From assembly GCA_016935955.1 (NCBI GenBank), contig JAFGPY010000090.1, positions 1 to 23,642 on the forward strand: DNA of 23,642 bases, in the 5' to 3' direction. Made by a program: the position numbers and the translations under genes. The notes under the pieces are model-generated. The model was not told where the DNA came from and did no database searches. It worked only from the letters and a program-made list of their open reading frames with translations. Numbering within the stretch: position 1 is the stretch's first letter; each line of letters starts with the position of its first letter. The stretch comes from Planctomycetota bacterium. GTDB lineage: Bacteria > Planctomycetota > Phycisphaerae > FEN-1346 > JAACEH01. Below, one piece after another: positions 15,886-23,642 of this stretch.

Positions 15886-16533
15886 ATGAAACGATCGCTG
15901 GCATTTGCCTGTCTGGTGTTGCTGCCGGTGGCCATTGCAGCCCTGAGTCTGGACGTGTCGTCGGGCAATGCCCAGGACGACGAACTGGTGATCTCTCCGC
16001 CCGCGGCAACGGCGGCACCCGGCCTGAACTTCCAACTCACGCCACTGATCGGTCACGACAAGGACGTCCTGTCGATCGCCTTCTCCGGCGACGGGCGGCA
16101 CGTGGCCACGGGCAGCAAGGACGAGTCCGTCTGTCTCTGGGGAGCGCGAACCGGAATGCAGATTCGATCCATGGCCGGACACCGCAAGGGCGTCGGCGCC
16201 GTGGCCTTCAGTCCTGACGGCAAGCTGCTGGCCTCGGGCGACGAGGACGGCACCGTGCTGGTCCGCACGGTCGACTCGGGCGATCTTGTTCACACGCTGA
16301 TCGGCCACGACAAGGACATCAAGTGCGTGGCCTTCTCGCCGGATGGCCGGTGGCTGGCCTCGGGCAGCGACGACAAGACGCTACGGTTGTGGGACGTCGG
16401 CAGCGGGGCGATGGTCCGCGTCCTGGCCAGCCCGAAGAAAGGCATCAAGCAACTGGTCTGGTCGCCCGACGGCCGCCAAATCGCCGCGATCGTCGATGAC
16501 AAGATGGCCGCCCTCTGGACGATGGCCGAGTAG
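15886..16533 (+). CDS. Secreted WD40-repeat protein with only four repeats
   Basis: A 215-residue exported protein with signal peptide MKRSLAFACLVLLPVAIAAL. Four WD40 repeats start at about residues 55, 97, 139 and 181. Characteristic elements are GHDKDVLSIAFSGDGRHVAT, GHRKGVGAVAFSPDGKLLAS, GHDKDIKCVAFSPDGRWLAS with a full SDDKTLRLWD, and a more diverged last unit, VWSPDGRQIA...ALWTMAE. A closed WD40 propeller normally needs six to eight blades, so four predict a half-propeller that would dimerise or be a truncated relative of longer proteins. No catalytic residues are apparent; a binding role outside the cytoplasm is inferred. AAAGGAA lies 6 nt before the ATG. Confidence 0.85.
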   Translation: MKRSLAFACLVLLPVAIAALSLDVSSGNAQDDELVISPPAATAAPGLNFQLTPLIGHDKDVLSIAFSGDGRHVATGSKDESVCLWGARTGMQIRSMAGHRKGVGAVAFSPDGKLLASGDEDGTVLVRTVDSGDLVHTLIGHDKDIKCVAFSPDGRWLASGSDDKTLRLWDVGSGAMVRVLASPKKGIKQLVWSPDGRQIAAIVDDKMAALWTMAE

Positions 16534-16544
16534 ACCGTACAATT

Positions 16545-16565
16545 GCCCGTCCTGATGTCACGGGC
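16545..16565. terminator. Possible bidirectional terminator hairpin between WD40 and PEP-CTERM genes
   Basis: GCCCGT-cctgatgtc-ACGGGC (6-bp stem, 9-nt loop) sits exactly between two convergent stop codons (16533 and 16567). A second nested pairing, CCTGA with TCAGG (16551-16555 with 16567-16571), competes with it. There is no T-tract on either side, so intrinsic termination would be weak. Confidence 0.35.
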
Positions 16566-16566
16566 G

Positions 16567-19500
16567 TCAGGCACCTCGCCTGCGCCGGGTCAGGGCCGCA
16601 AGGCCGGCCAGCAGCAGGGCGGCGGTGGCCGGCTCGGGGACCGCGCTGACGGCGAACAGCGAGAGCGAACTCAGGTCGCCGGTCTTGGCGTACCAGTCGT
16701 CCGACCAGCTCGTGACATCGACCCACTGGCCGCCGACGTACTGGAAGGTGTGAATGTAGGTCTCGAAGTCGTCCAGTGTCCAGTCGGCCGCGTCCAGGCT
16801 CGATGCGTCATAGCGGAACCTCAGCGAGGCGCTGCTCATGGTCATGTTGGCCGGCGGGTCGAACTCCCACAGACCGAGAACCTGCCCCGGCAACCCTTCG
16901 GGGATCGTGCTGTCGGGGGCCAGGATGGACAGGTCGATTGCGCGGTCGCTCGTGGAGGGACGGGCGTATGAGAAGAGCCCATAGACGGCATTGACCAGGT
17001 CGGAGTCGCCGCCCCAGGTGATCGCGCCGCTCCAGGCCAGGTTGTAGGGCATGGTCGGCACGGAGCACGACGGCAGCCGCAGGACGCCCTTGTTGACGGC
17101 GTACCAGCCCCAGTCCGGACCCGGGTACTCGTCGTACGAGCTGGCGGTGTGGCTGACGCCGATCATGTCGAGCATGCGGACGCGGCCTGCACCGTCGGCG
17201 ATGACGCGTCCGCCGTTGTCGAAGAAATCCATGTTGTCGATGGTCCCGTAGCCGCGCAGGGTGGACGAGGTCGCGCCGGAGGACTGCAGGCAGAAGGTGT
17301 CGCCGTAGAGGTAGCCGTCGGCCATGGCCAGGTCGCCGTCGCGCAGGGTCATGATGTAGCGATTGCTGTGAAGCAGGCCGCTGTCCTGGAGCGTGATGCG
17401 GGCGCCGGTGACGGTCCAATCGGCTTCGAGGGCCAGTGCGGCCCGCGCCCCGGTGACCGTGACCTGCGAGGTCAGCAACTGCCCGCCGTAGTAGGCCAGC
17501 ACGGCCAGCTCCTCGTGTCCCTCGATCGCGATGGCCGCCGCATCGAGCGTGCCGCCACGGAGCGTGTAGTAGCCTGCGCCCTCGCGCTTGTGTCCGACGG
17601 CGCCGATCGTCAGCGTATCGCTCACCGTGTGCGTGCCGCCGGTCTGGGTGAACTTGCCCGATCCGCCGCGCCCGATCGTCGTGCGAGCAGTCGTCAGCGC
17701 GCCGTCGGACAGTTCGTATGCGTTGTTCGCCTCGTACGGGAAGCTCTCGCCCACCGTCAGTTCGCCCGAGACCGCATGCGTGCCCCCGGTCTGGGTGAAC
17801 CTTGCGGCTCCGGCGACGCCGACGCGGACCGTCTGAGTGTTCAGGGCGGCCGTGCCTGCCAGAGTGACCTGGCCCCCCGTTTCCAGCTCATCGGCCACTG
17901 TCATTGTGTCGATGTCGGCCGTTCCGCCAAGGATGGCCAGCTCGCCGTAGCTGCTGTGGCCGACGTGGAACGCTGCGGCCGTCAGGTCGCCGCCGGTCAG
18001 TCGGTAGGTGCCCGCGGCGTTCATTGCGCCCAGCGTGACGGACAAATCGACCTGGTGGGTTCCGCCGTTCTGCTCGATCATGCCCCAATCGCCCCAGCCC
18101 ATGGAGATCTCGTGGTTGGTCAGGGTGCCGCCGTTCATGAGCCACAGCCCCTCGGCGGCGAAGCCGAGTGTCAGGGTTTCGCTGATCGTGGCGATGGTGC
18201 CGGTGCCCTGTTCCATCATGCCCTCGCCGAGGAATCCCAGGACGACGTTGTCGGCCTGAAGCCTGGCGGTGGCGCCGGTCAGATGGTAGTAGCCCGGACG
18301 TCCGGTCACGTTGCCGATGATCACCTGCGGCGCGCTGACGAAGGACGAGTCCAGTTGCACGATCCGCCCGAGATCGTTCCATCCGCAGACGAGATCCTGA
18401 TCGATGAAGAGCTTGGCGCCGACGGGGATCTCCGTGGCGTCGTGCTCGTAGGCGCTGGGGAATCCGACGCGGAGCGATTGCAGATAGAGCGACGGCCGCG
18501 ACATCCAGTTGGCGTCGGACGACAGGCCGTTGACCGTCAGAACGCACCCGGAGGTGGGGGAGGCGTTCAGCTTGCCGCCGCCGCGCATCTCGAGGGTGTT
18601 GGCCTGAATGTCGCCGTTGATCACGTGCAGTATGCCGTTGTCTTCGATTACCACGTCGGCGTCGATGGCCTTCAGGTAGGCGCCGCCGTCAAGCTGGTAC
18701 AGGCCGGAGCCGGTGTCCGGGCCGCCGATGGTCAGCGAGCGCAGCACCTGGTGCGTCATGCCGTTGTTGACGTACATCTTGCCCGTGCCGGCCGGACCGA
18801 TGACGGCGTGCGTGGTGGTCAGCATGCCGCCATCGTAGGTGTAGGTCCCCAGCGAATTGTCCTGCAGGGCCACGGTAAGTGTCCCGTCCACGGTGTGCGT
18901 GCCCAGGTCGTGCTGGAACGTGCCGCTGCCCCTGTCGCCGACGATGACCGAACCCGTCGTGAGCGTGCCATTATGCAGGTGGTACTGCCCCACGGAGGCC
19001 AGCAAGTCGCTGCCCATCGACAGCGTGCCGGAGACGATGTGCGAGCCGCTCTGGTGATCGAGGACGCCCTTGCCGCCCAGGCCCAGCACCTCGTTGTCGG
19101 CGGTCAGTTCGCCGCTGACGAGGTTCAACGTCCCTGTCGCGCCGGACGCGACGCCCAGGCCCAGGTCCAGAGCGACCAGCTTGGCGCTGTCGGTCAGGGT
19201 GACCGTGGCGTCATCGTTCACGCCGATCCGCGCCACGAGGGCCAGGCCGTTGGATTCGCCGCTCATGGTCATCGAGGCGGATGTGGCAATGGTGGAGCCG
19301 ACGCCCATCTGGAGATCCTCGGCGATCATGACGCCCGCGTTGATCTCCAGCGTGCCGGCGCCGTCGAGGCCGATCTTGCCCGTGGTGATGTCGAGGATGC
19401 CGCCCGACTGGACCAGCAGGCCCGTACTGTGCTGATCCCGGCCCAGCACCAGCTCGCCCGCGCCCAGCGTGCCGCCCGTCAGGTCGTAGCGTGCGTTCGC

Positions 19501-21249
19501 CGCACCGGCGCCGATGACCAGCACCCCGGCGTCGTGAGTGGAGGTGCCGCTCTGGGTGAACGTCCCGCCGCCGGGCCCCGTGATGATCGTCGAGCCGCTT
19601 CGCAGGTAGGCGTCGTTCTTAAGCGCGTAGGTGCCGTAGCCGGTCGCCTCGGCACCCAGGATCAACTCGTCGAAGACGGTGATGTGACCGCCCTGCTGGT
19701 CGACCAGGCCCGTGCCCCGTTCGCCGACGATCATGCGGTTGGTTTCGATGCGGCCGCCGTTCATCAGCAACTGGCCGTACGATCCCTCTTCGCGGCCCAA
19801 GGTGATCTTCGATGTGGCCGGATCCCATTGCTGGCCGGCCCAGGTCCAGTCTTCGTTGCGGAGGATCCGGGCCGTGTCGCCCACGCCCACTTCGCCGCGC
19901 CCCGCGTCGCCGATGACCAGCTCGTTGACCTTCGCGAGGCTGTTACCGGTCAGCCACCACGTGCCGCTGGCCTGGGGCTCGTAACCGAGGATGGCGGTCC
20001 ATGCTTCGCTCGTCCCGCCGGTCTGATCGACCAGGGCATTGAGCTGCTGGACGCCGACGATGATCGTGCCCATGGGGCTCCGCCACGAGCCGCCCGGCTT
20101 GACGGTCACCAGCCCGTCGATGGTCTGTTGCCATCCCGCGTACAGGTCGCCCTCGACGTTGATCGTGCAGCCGTCGCGCATCATGAGGGTCTTCAGGTTC
20201 AGCGCCCCCGTCGGACGGATGTCCAGCGTAACCAGGCCTTCCTCGTACCTGTCGTCGCGGATCACCAACCGCGTGGCCTGCCGGGCGTCGGTGACGGTCA
20301 CCACGCACGGCGTGTGCTGGATCATGCCCTGGATGACGCGGATGTCGCAGTCGTCGTAGCTGCTGGCCCAACTCCCCGTGCCCCAATCGCCCCCCGTGAC
20401 CATCTCCCAGTACCGAGCCGGCAGCATGGTCAGGACGCCCATGTCGTACCAGCCGCCCCAGTTGATCTGGAAGAAGCCGCCGGCGATGTCGCTGTCGGCG
20501 AAGCGATAGTCCATCCAGTACGGCTCGCTGCCGTTGGCGTCGCTGTCGGAATCGACGATCCAGAGCTTCTTGTTGATCATGTCGATGCCGTAGACCGTAA
20601 AGGCGTGCCGCGCGGTCAGGTCCCATTCCACGGAGACCGACACGGGCGAACCCTCGCGCAGGGCCGACCAGATGTCCCACTCGGGATTGTTCACCCACCA
20701 GCTGCTGGCCGGTTCGTCGGGCCAGATCGTGTAGTTGGTCCACCCGTCGTAGTCCAGGGCGTAGCTCGGAAAGTCGCCGCCTTCGTACCAGAAGGTCGTA
20801 CCGTTGTCACTGGTAGGCGTGGGAACACCTTCGCGATACATCCAGTCGTAGTAGCGGTTGACGCCGCTGATGGTCATGGCCAGGTTGTTAGCCGACGCCG
20901 CCCAGCAACTGTAGTCGTGCGACACGTCCCAGTAGCCCGCGACGCCGTTGACCGTGTCGCTCCAGTCTTCGCCCGGGTCGGCCTCCATGTCGCCGTCGGT
21001 ATCCTGCGGCAGGCTCAGCCGCCACACGGAGGGATCCTCGTGCGAAGTGATGATGCCGTCTTCCTCGGTGTAGTAGTGCCACAGGAATGCCTTGTGCCCG
21101 GTGGAATTGGTCAGTTTGTCGGTGTCGGGCAGGATGCCCGGCAAACGGACCACCCAGTCCTGCGCGACGGCGGCCTGGACGAGGACCAGGACCAGAGCCA
21201 ATGCAAGGAGTTCGCTGACATGACGCCCGATGCCCACCTTCAACGCCAT
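16567..21249 (-). CDS. PEP-CTERM surface protein: N-terminal IdeS/Mac-like cysteine peptidase domain plus autotransporter-type beta repeats
   Basis: A 1560-residue exported protein. The signal peptide is residues 1-30 (ending VLVQAAVAQ). Residues about 100-285 look like a papain-fold cysteine peptidase. C115 lies in HDYSCWAASANNL, H215 in ARHAFTVYGID, and an acidic pair (D233, D235) in LWIVDSDSDANG, an arrangement like the IdeS/Mac (C66) family. Residues about 400-1320 are tandem beta-helix repeats of roughly 40-50 residues with cores such as GGTHTVSDTLTIG and YxLxGGTL, as in autotransporter-associated repeats. Near the end (about 1440-1535) is a beta-rich domain, and the last 23 residues form a PEP-CTERM signal (PEPATAALLLAGLAAL, then basic RRRR) for exosortase processing. 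No exosortase gene is in the window. ATG 21249 follows GGAAAGGA. The frame continues upstream but the extension is not export-competent. Confidence 0.87.
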   Translation of the reverse strand: MALKVGIGRHVSELLALALVLVLVQAAVAQDWVVRLPGILPDTDKLTNSTGHKAFLWHYYTEEDGIITSHEDPSVWRLSLPQDTDGDMEADPGEDWSDTVNGVAGYWDVSHDYSCWAASANNLAMTISGVNRYYDWMYREGVPTPTSDNGTTFWYEGGDFPSYALDYDGWTNYTIWPDEPASSWWVNNPEWDIWSALREGSPVSVSVEWDLTARHAFTVYGIDMINKKLWIVDSDSDANGSEPYWMDYRFADSDIAGGFFQINWGGWYDMGVLTMLPARYWEMVTGGDWGTGSWASSYDDCDIRVIQGMIQHTPCVVTVTDARQATRLVIRDDRYEEGLVTLDIRPTGALNLKTLMMRDGCTINVEGDLYAGWQQTIDGLVTVKPGGSWRSPMGTIIVGVQQLNALVDQTGGTSEAWTAILGYEPQASGTWWLTGNSLAKVNELVIGDAGRGEVGVGDTARILRNEDWTWAGQQWDPATSKITLGREEGSYGQLLMNGGRIETNRMIVGERGTGLVDQQGGHITVFDELILGAEATGYGTYALKNDAYLRSGSTIITGPGGGTFTQSGTSTHDAGVLVIGAGAANARYDLTGGTLGAGELVLGRDQHSTGLLVQSGGILDITTGKIGLDGAGTLEINAGVMIAEDLQMGVGSTIATSASMTMSGESNGLALVARIGVNDDATVTLTDSAKLVALDLGLGVASGATGTLNLVSGELTADNEVLGLGGKGVLDHQSGSHIVSGTLSMGSDLLASVGQYHLHNGTLTTGSVIVGDRGSGTFQHDLGTHTVDGTLTVALQDNSLGTYTYDGGMLTTTHAVIGPAGTGKMYVNNGMTHQVLRSLTIGGPDTGSGLYQLDGGAYLKAIDADVVIEDNGILHVINGDIQANTLEMRGGGKLNASPTSGCVLTVNGLSSDANWMSRPSLYLQSLRVGFPSAYEHDATEIPVGAKLFIDQDLVCGWNDLGRIVQLDSSFVSAPQVIIGNVTGRPGYYHLTGATARLQADNVVLGFLGEGMMEQGTGTIATISETLTLGFAAEGLWLMNGGTLTNHEISMGWGDWGMIEQNGGTHQVDLSVTLGAMNAAGTYRLTGGDLTAAAFHVGHSSYGELAILGGTADIDTMTVADELETGGQVTLAGTAALNTQTVRVGVAGAARFTQTGGTHAVSGELTVGESFPYEANNAYELSDGALTTARTTIGRGGSGKFTQTGGTHTVSDTLTIGAVGHKREGAGYYTLRGGTLDAAAIAIEGHEELAVLAYYGGQLLTSQVTVTGARAALALEADWTVTGARITLQDSGLLHSNRYIMTLRDGDLAMADGYLYGDTFCLQSSGATSSTLRGYGTIDNMDFFDNGGRVIADGAGRVRMLDMIGVSHTASSYDEYPGPDWGWYAVNKGVLRLPSCSVPTMPYNLAWSGAITWGGDSDLVNAVYGLFSYARPSTSDRAIDLSILAPDSTIPEGLPGQVLGLWEFDPPANMTMSSASLRFRYDASSLDAADWTLDDFETYIHTFQYVGGQWVDVTSWSDDWYAKTGDLSSLSLFAVSAVPEPATAALLLAGLAALTRRRRGA
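17290..20050 (-). repeat. Tandem beta-helix coding repeats within the PEP-CTERM gene (approximate limits)
   Basis: About 920 codons encode degenerate tandem units. Recurrent protein cores are GSGTFQHDLGTHTVDGTLTV, GSGKFTQTGGTHTVSDTLTI and YELSDGALTTARTTIG, alternating a 'TFTQTGGTH' strand pair with a 'Y-L-GG-L' strand pair. At DNA level the units are diverged, with short shared stretches such as those encoding GGTHTV. The limits are set by eye from the protein pattern. Confidence 0.6.
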
Positions 21250-21575
21250 GAGACTGTCCTTTCCGGAATGTCCCGGCGCGAAGCGGTCGCACCGGTCACC
21301 CCAAAGGGCCACAACTGCTTTGAAGACAGCGGATTGTCGACGGAAGACGATGCTACCCTGAGCGCCCGTGGAGCCCTGCGGGCTGCCGCACGAGGCTACC
21401 CCCCCCTGGGCAGATGAAGTGAGTTGCCCATCTTTCAACCAGCGCGGAACCAAGGCCGTCCGGCCCATCCGGCGGAGACCTCCCTCCGGTTCCCGAGGGA
21501 AATTTACATCAGGAAACGGATGAAGTCAAACCGAAGCCTCAGGACACATTGTTCCGGTGCCGGCCGGCAGGGGGC
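21250..21575. other. Intergenic region upstream of the PEP-CTERM gene
   Basis: This 326-nt gap separates two minus-strand genes. I see no coding frame worth calling. A 12-bp palindrome TGCCGGCCGGCA (21558-21569) lies just after the amidohydrolase stop, with no loop or T-tract. A possible minus-strand -10 (TAGCAT, within 21350-21360) lacks a matching -35. Otherwise nothing recognisable. Confidence 0.4.
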
Positions 21576-22409
21576 TCAGGGCAGGCCGAGAAGCTTGCGG
21601 GCGTTGCCTTCGGCGATGGCCGTGCGGACGGACTCGTCCATCGGCGTCGTCCGCATCCACTCGATGATCGGCAGTTTCTCGTTGCCGTAGCAGACGTCGG
21701 TGCCGAACAGCAACCGCGGCCAGCGCCGCTCGATGAAGCCCGGGGTGAAATCGGGGTCGCGGGTCATGGCGTTGTAGCCGGACATGCCCGACAGGTCGGC
21801 GTAGAGATTGTCGAAGCGCTCCATCAGTCGGTCGATGGCTCCGCCGGGCGTGATCGTGCCCTGGGGATAGGGCCGCTGCTGCGTGCCGTCTTCGCCGCTG
21901 ATGGCGCTCCAGAAGTGCGGGCCGTGGCCGACCCACTTGATGTGGGGGAACTCGGCCAGGAGCGTCTCCAGGCGCGGCAGGTGCGGCTCGTCGAAGCAGA
22001 TCTTCGGCCGCGCGACCTCGAACACCAGCGGCAGGCCCAGTTCGTCGACCTTGGCGTAGAGCTGCTTGTTGAGCGGATCGTCCAGGGGCAGGCCGTTGAC
22101 GTGCTCGCCGAAACCCAGGCAGCCGCAGTCGCGGACCATGTGGTCGATCATCTTCGACGCCAGAGGATAGCGCGGATCGGCGCAGGCGAAGACGATGAAG
22201 CGGTCGGGGTACTTCTCGCGGGCCGCAAGACACTCCTCGTTCAACAGGTAACCGCCGCCCCAGTCGGGGCTCTCCAGCGGCAGGAGCACCGCCTTGTCGA
22301 GGCCGCGAGCGTCCATCAGTTCGACCAGCGAGTCGGCGTTAAGGTTTGGCCGGTCGGCCCGGCCCTCGCGGTTCAAGAAGCCCATGTGAGCGTGGAAGTC
22401 GATCAGCAT
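21576..22409 (-). CDS. Amidohydrolase-2 family TIM-barrel metal-dependent hydrolase/decarboxylase
   Basis: A 277-residue cytoplasmic enzyme of the amidohydrolase superfamily (amidohydro_2, ACMSD/2-pyrone-4,6-dicarboxylate hydrolase-like). Metal ligands are visible: HxH (H6 and H8) in MLIDFHAHMG at the end of strand 1, H162 and H165 in KWVGHGPHFW, and D238 in LLFGTDVCYGNE. The family hydrolyses lactones or decarboxylates small acids, and some members act on sugar lactones. The substrate here is unknown. ATG 22409 is chosen because DFHAH must sit at the N-terminus and GGGAG lies upstream. The frame stays open into the repeat at 22501-22626, but that extension is not protein-like. No signal peptide. 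Confidence 0.87.
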   Translation of the reverse strand: MLIDFHAHMGFLNREGRADRPNLNADSLVELMDARGLDKAVLLPLESPDWGGGYLLNEECLAAREKYPDRFIVFACADPRYPLASKMIDHMVRDCGCLGFGEHVNGLPLDDPLNKQLYAKVDELGLPLVFEVARPKICFDEPHLPRLETLLAEFPHIKWVGHGPHFWSAISGEDGTQQRPYPQGTITPGGAIDRLMERFDNLYADLSGMSGYNAMTRDPDFTPGFIERRWPRLLFGTDVCYGNEKLPIIEWMRTTPMDESVRTAIAEGNARKLLGLP

Positions 22410-22500
22410 CTCTGGTTCTCCCTCGTCATCCTTGTGCGATGGGACTCGTTTTCGGTTGTTGCCTATTGCGGCCTCATTATCTTCGTCCACCGGTCGGCGC

Positions 22501-22626
22501 GGAACCCCTCTCCCCTGGCGGGAGAGGGGCAGGGGTGAGGGGGGCGCACCGTCGGAGGCTTTCCGATGTTTCGTCACCCTCACCGCCGCCTGCCGGCGGC
22601 ACCTCCCCCGTCAAGGGGAGGGGTTT
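22501..22626. repeat. Foldback (MITE/REP-like) intergenic repeat
   Basis: A C/G-tract-rich imperfect inverted repeat of about 126 bp. The left arm reads GGAACCCCTCTCCCCTGGCG then GGAGAGGGGCAGGGGTGAGG. The right arm, reverse-complemented, reads AACCCCTCCCCTTGACGGGG and ends in GGTGAGGGTGACG. Inside the right arm is a second hairpin, GCCGCCTGCCGGCGGC. Elements of this 'CCCTCTCCC...GGGAGAGGG...GGTGAGGG' form recur in intergenic regions of many GC-rich bacteria as non-autonomous repeats. It lies between the toroid-protein stop and the amidohydrolase start, on the same transcript. Confidence 0.6.
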
Positions 22627-22661
22627 GCGTCTGCCTCGTGTCGATCTGGACGACCAGCGTC

Positions 22662-23642
22662 TCAGCGGACCTCGATCGGGAACTCGCGGTACTCGTCCCT
22701 GAGCGTCCAGCGGACGCGATAGCGGCCCGGCTCCAGGTCGTCCGTCTCCAGGGGCACGTTGACGATCAGCTTCAGGTCCGCTTCCGTCAACGTGCGAAGC
22801 GCTTTGCTGCCGTCGGCGCTTCGCAGCTCGACCTTCAGCGCGCCCGGCAGGCGTCCCTGGCACGCGGCCACGGCGCTCTGGCCGCGGATGATCGTGCTGG
22901 GTATCACCGTGACCATGGTGACCGTGCTGCACGGACTGAGCGGCACGTCAAACACCGTGGCCTCGGCGGCCAGGTGCCGCTTGTAGCTCGGCGGCCGCGC
23001 GGCCGTTACATTGTAATAGTATGCATGCTGGTAGGCGCCCGGCTCAAGCTGCTTTTCGTAGAGCTTGCGGGCCCGGGCGTCGAAATCGACCAGGTCGGTC
23101 CACAGCGTCCCGGCATAGCGGTTGAAGATGCCCGTGGGCTGGCTCGGCAGACGAATCTCGCCGAAGGCGCCCTTCTGCACGCCGGCGTTCGAGTTGTTCC
23201 AGGCGGGCTCGTCCAGATTGCCGTTCCACATCACATCGAGGTTCGTGCGGACCAGGCGTTTCATGTCCGTCTCGTCGAACGTCAGGCCGCGATGGTAGGC
23301 CTCGACGAAGGCCGCCACCTCGCCGGCCTGGTAATCGCGATAGGGATGCGTGTTGATCCAGTGAACGAAAGCCTGCCCGTCGTCGGGCTTGATGTCCCAG
23401 GGGCCGAACGGCTCCCAGTAGTTCCAACTGTAGTGGTCGTCGTAGAGCGTCATGCGGCTCTTGGCGAAGTTGAATACCTTCAGCGCCCGCTCGCGCCAGG
23501 CCTTCTCGCCGGTGATCCGCCACAGCCGCGCGGCCGAGAGGCCCCAGTGCACCTGCATGTTGATCGGCAGCGTGCCGCCGCCGGTTCCGGCGGGCGGTGG
23601 CGACCACTTGTCGGGCTCCGCGGCGGTGAAGGTCCACGGCCA
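22662..23642 (-). CDS. C-terminal part of an alpha/alpha-toroid protein of unknown function (5' partial)
   Basis: The frame is open to the window end, so only the last 326 residues are present. The N-terminal visible part (about 1-180) has paired helices with toroid features: MQVHWGLSAARLWRITGE, AWRERALKVFNFAKSR, then SWNYWEPFGPWD and AGEVAAFVEAYHRGLTFDE. This layout is typical of alpha/alpha-toroid glycosidases, polysaccharide lyases and epimerases. A beta-rich C-terminal domain follows (about 235-326, AACQGRLPGALKVELRS, LEPGRYRVRWTLRDEY), like an Ig-type or fibronectin-like accessory domain. No catalytic residue can be assigned. A glycan-related role is inferred from fold and neighbours. 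The gene ends 36 nt before the foldback repeat. Confidence 0.75.
   Translation of the reverse strand, partial: WPWTFTAAEPDKWSPPPAGTGGGTLPINMQVHWGLSAARLWRITGEKAWRERALKVFNFAKSRMTLYDDHYSWNYWEPFGPWDIKPDDGQAFVHWINTHPYRDYQAGEVAAFVEAYHRGLTFDETDMKRLVRTNLDVMWNGNLDEPAWNNSNAGVQKGAFGEIRLPSQPTGIFNRYAGTLWTDLVDFDARARKLYEKQLEPGAYQHAYYYNVTAARPPSYKRHLAAEATVFDVPLSPCSTVTMVTVIPSTIIRGQSAVAACQGRLPGALKVELRSADGSKALRTLTEADLKLIVNVPLETDDLEPGRYRVRWTLRDEYREFPIEVR

Noticed and set aside
17290..20050. CRISPR-like array, considered because of the regular repeat pattern
   Set aside because: The repeats are diverged and in frame with a protein pattern. There are no identical direct repeats with unique spacers of constant length.
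17149..21417. A plus-strand open frame of more than 1400 codons opposite the PEP-CTERM gene
   Set aside because: It is antisense to a gene with signal peptide, repeats and sorting signal. Its product is low-complexity, rich in Val/Ala/Gly/Arg/Asp/His, with no domain. It follows from high GC at third positions combined with the repetitive sense gene.

Overview
This window looks like a piece of chromosome from a GC-rich, carbohydrate-degrading bacterium of the Planctomycetota (Phycisphaerae-like), most likely a free-living environmental strain or a metagenome bin. This is an inference from content. There is a PEP-CTERM surface protein with autotransporter-type repeats, a type I dockerin on a BNR-repeat protein, a PVC-type orphan pseudopilin, secreted WD40 and ankyrin proteins, and several planctomycete-style secreted enzymes with carbohydrate-binding modules. 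No rRNA, tRNA, CRISPR array, integrase or transposase was seen.

Layout. (1) 2-1078 (+): C-terminal end of a secreted BNR/Asp-box protein with a dockerin. (2) 1085-3797 (-): a loosely spaced co-directional group, in transcription order a type II pseudopilin, a small secreted protein, a TPR-like protein and a CaCA-family Na+/Ca2+ exchanger. (3) 4101-8776 (+): a good sigma70-type promoter followed by a carbon-nitrogen hydrolase, a GH62 alpha-L-arabinofuranosidase, a secreted TIM-barrel glycosidase-like protein and an ankyrin-repeat protein, probably one transcription unit. (4) 8806-11048 (-): a sodium:solute symporter behind its own strong promoter and a leader of about 290 nt. (5) 11135-15573 (-): a small membrane protein, a secreted transglutaminase-like protein with two carbohydrate-binding-type modules, and an SGNH-like lipoprotein with a C-terminal beta-sandwich. 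(6) 15886-16533 (+): a short secreted four-repeat WD40 protein. (7) 16567-21249 (-): a 1560-residue PEP-CTERM protein whose N-terminus carries an IdeS/Mac-like cysteine peptidase domain. (8) 21576-23642 (-): an amidohydrolase-2 enzyme, a foldback repeat, and the C-terminal part of an alpha/alpha-toroid protein.

How it may work together (inference): GH62 removes arabinose side chains from arabinoxylan or arabinan outside the cytoplasm, the TIM-barrel protein may process the same or a related glycan, and the symporter could import a released small solute. The nitrilase-superfamily enzyme and amidohydrolase would act on small molecules in the cytoplasm. The transglutaminase-like, SGNH-like and PEP-CTERM proteins are surface or periplasmic. 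The most unusual item is the peptidase/beta-helix/PEP-CTERM fusion. I did not find a convincing wholly new multi-gene system. Long open frames antisense to real genes are common here and are GC-rich shadows.
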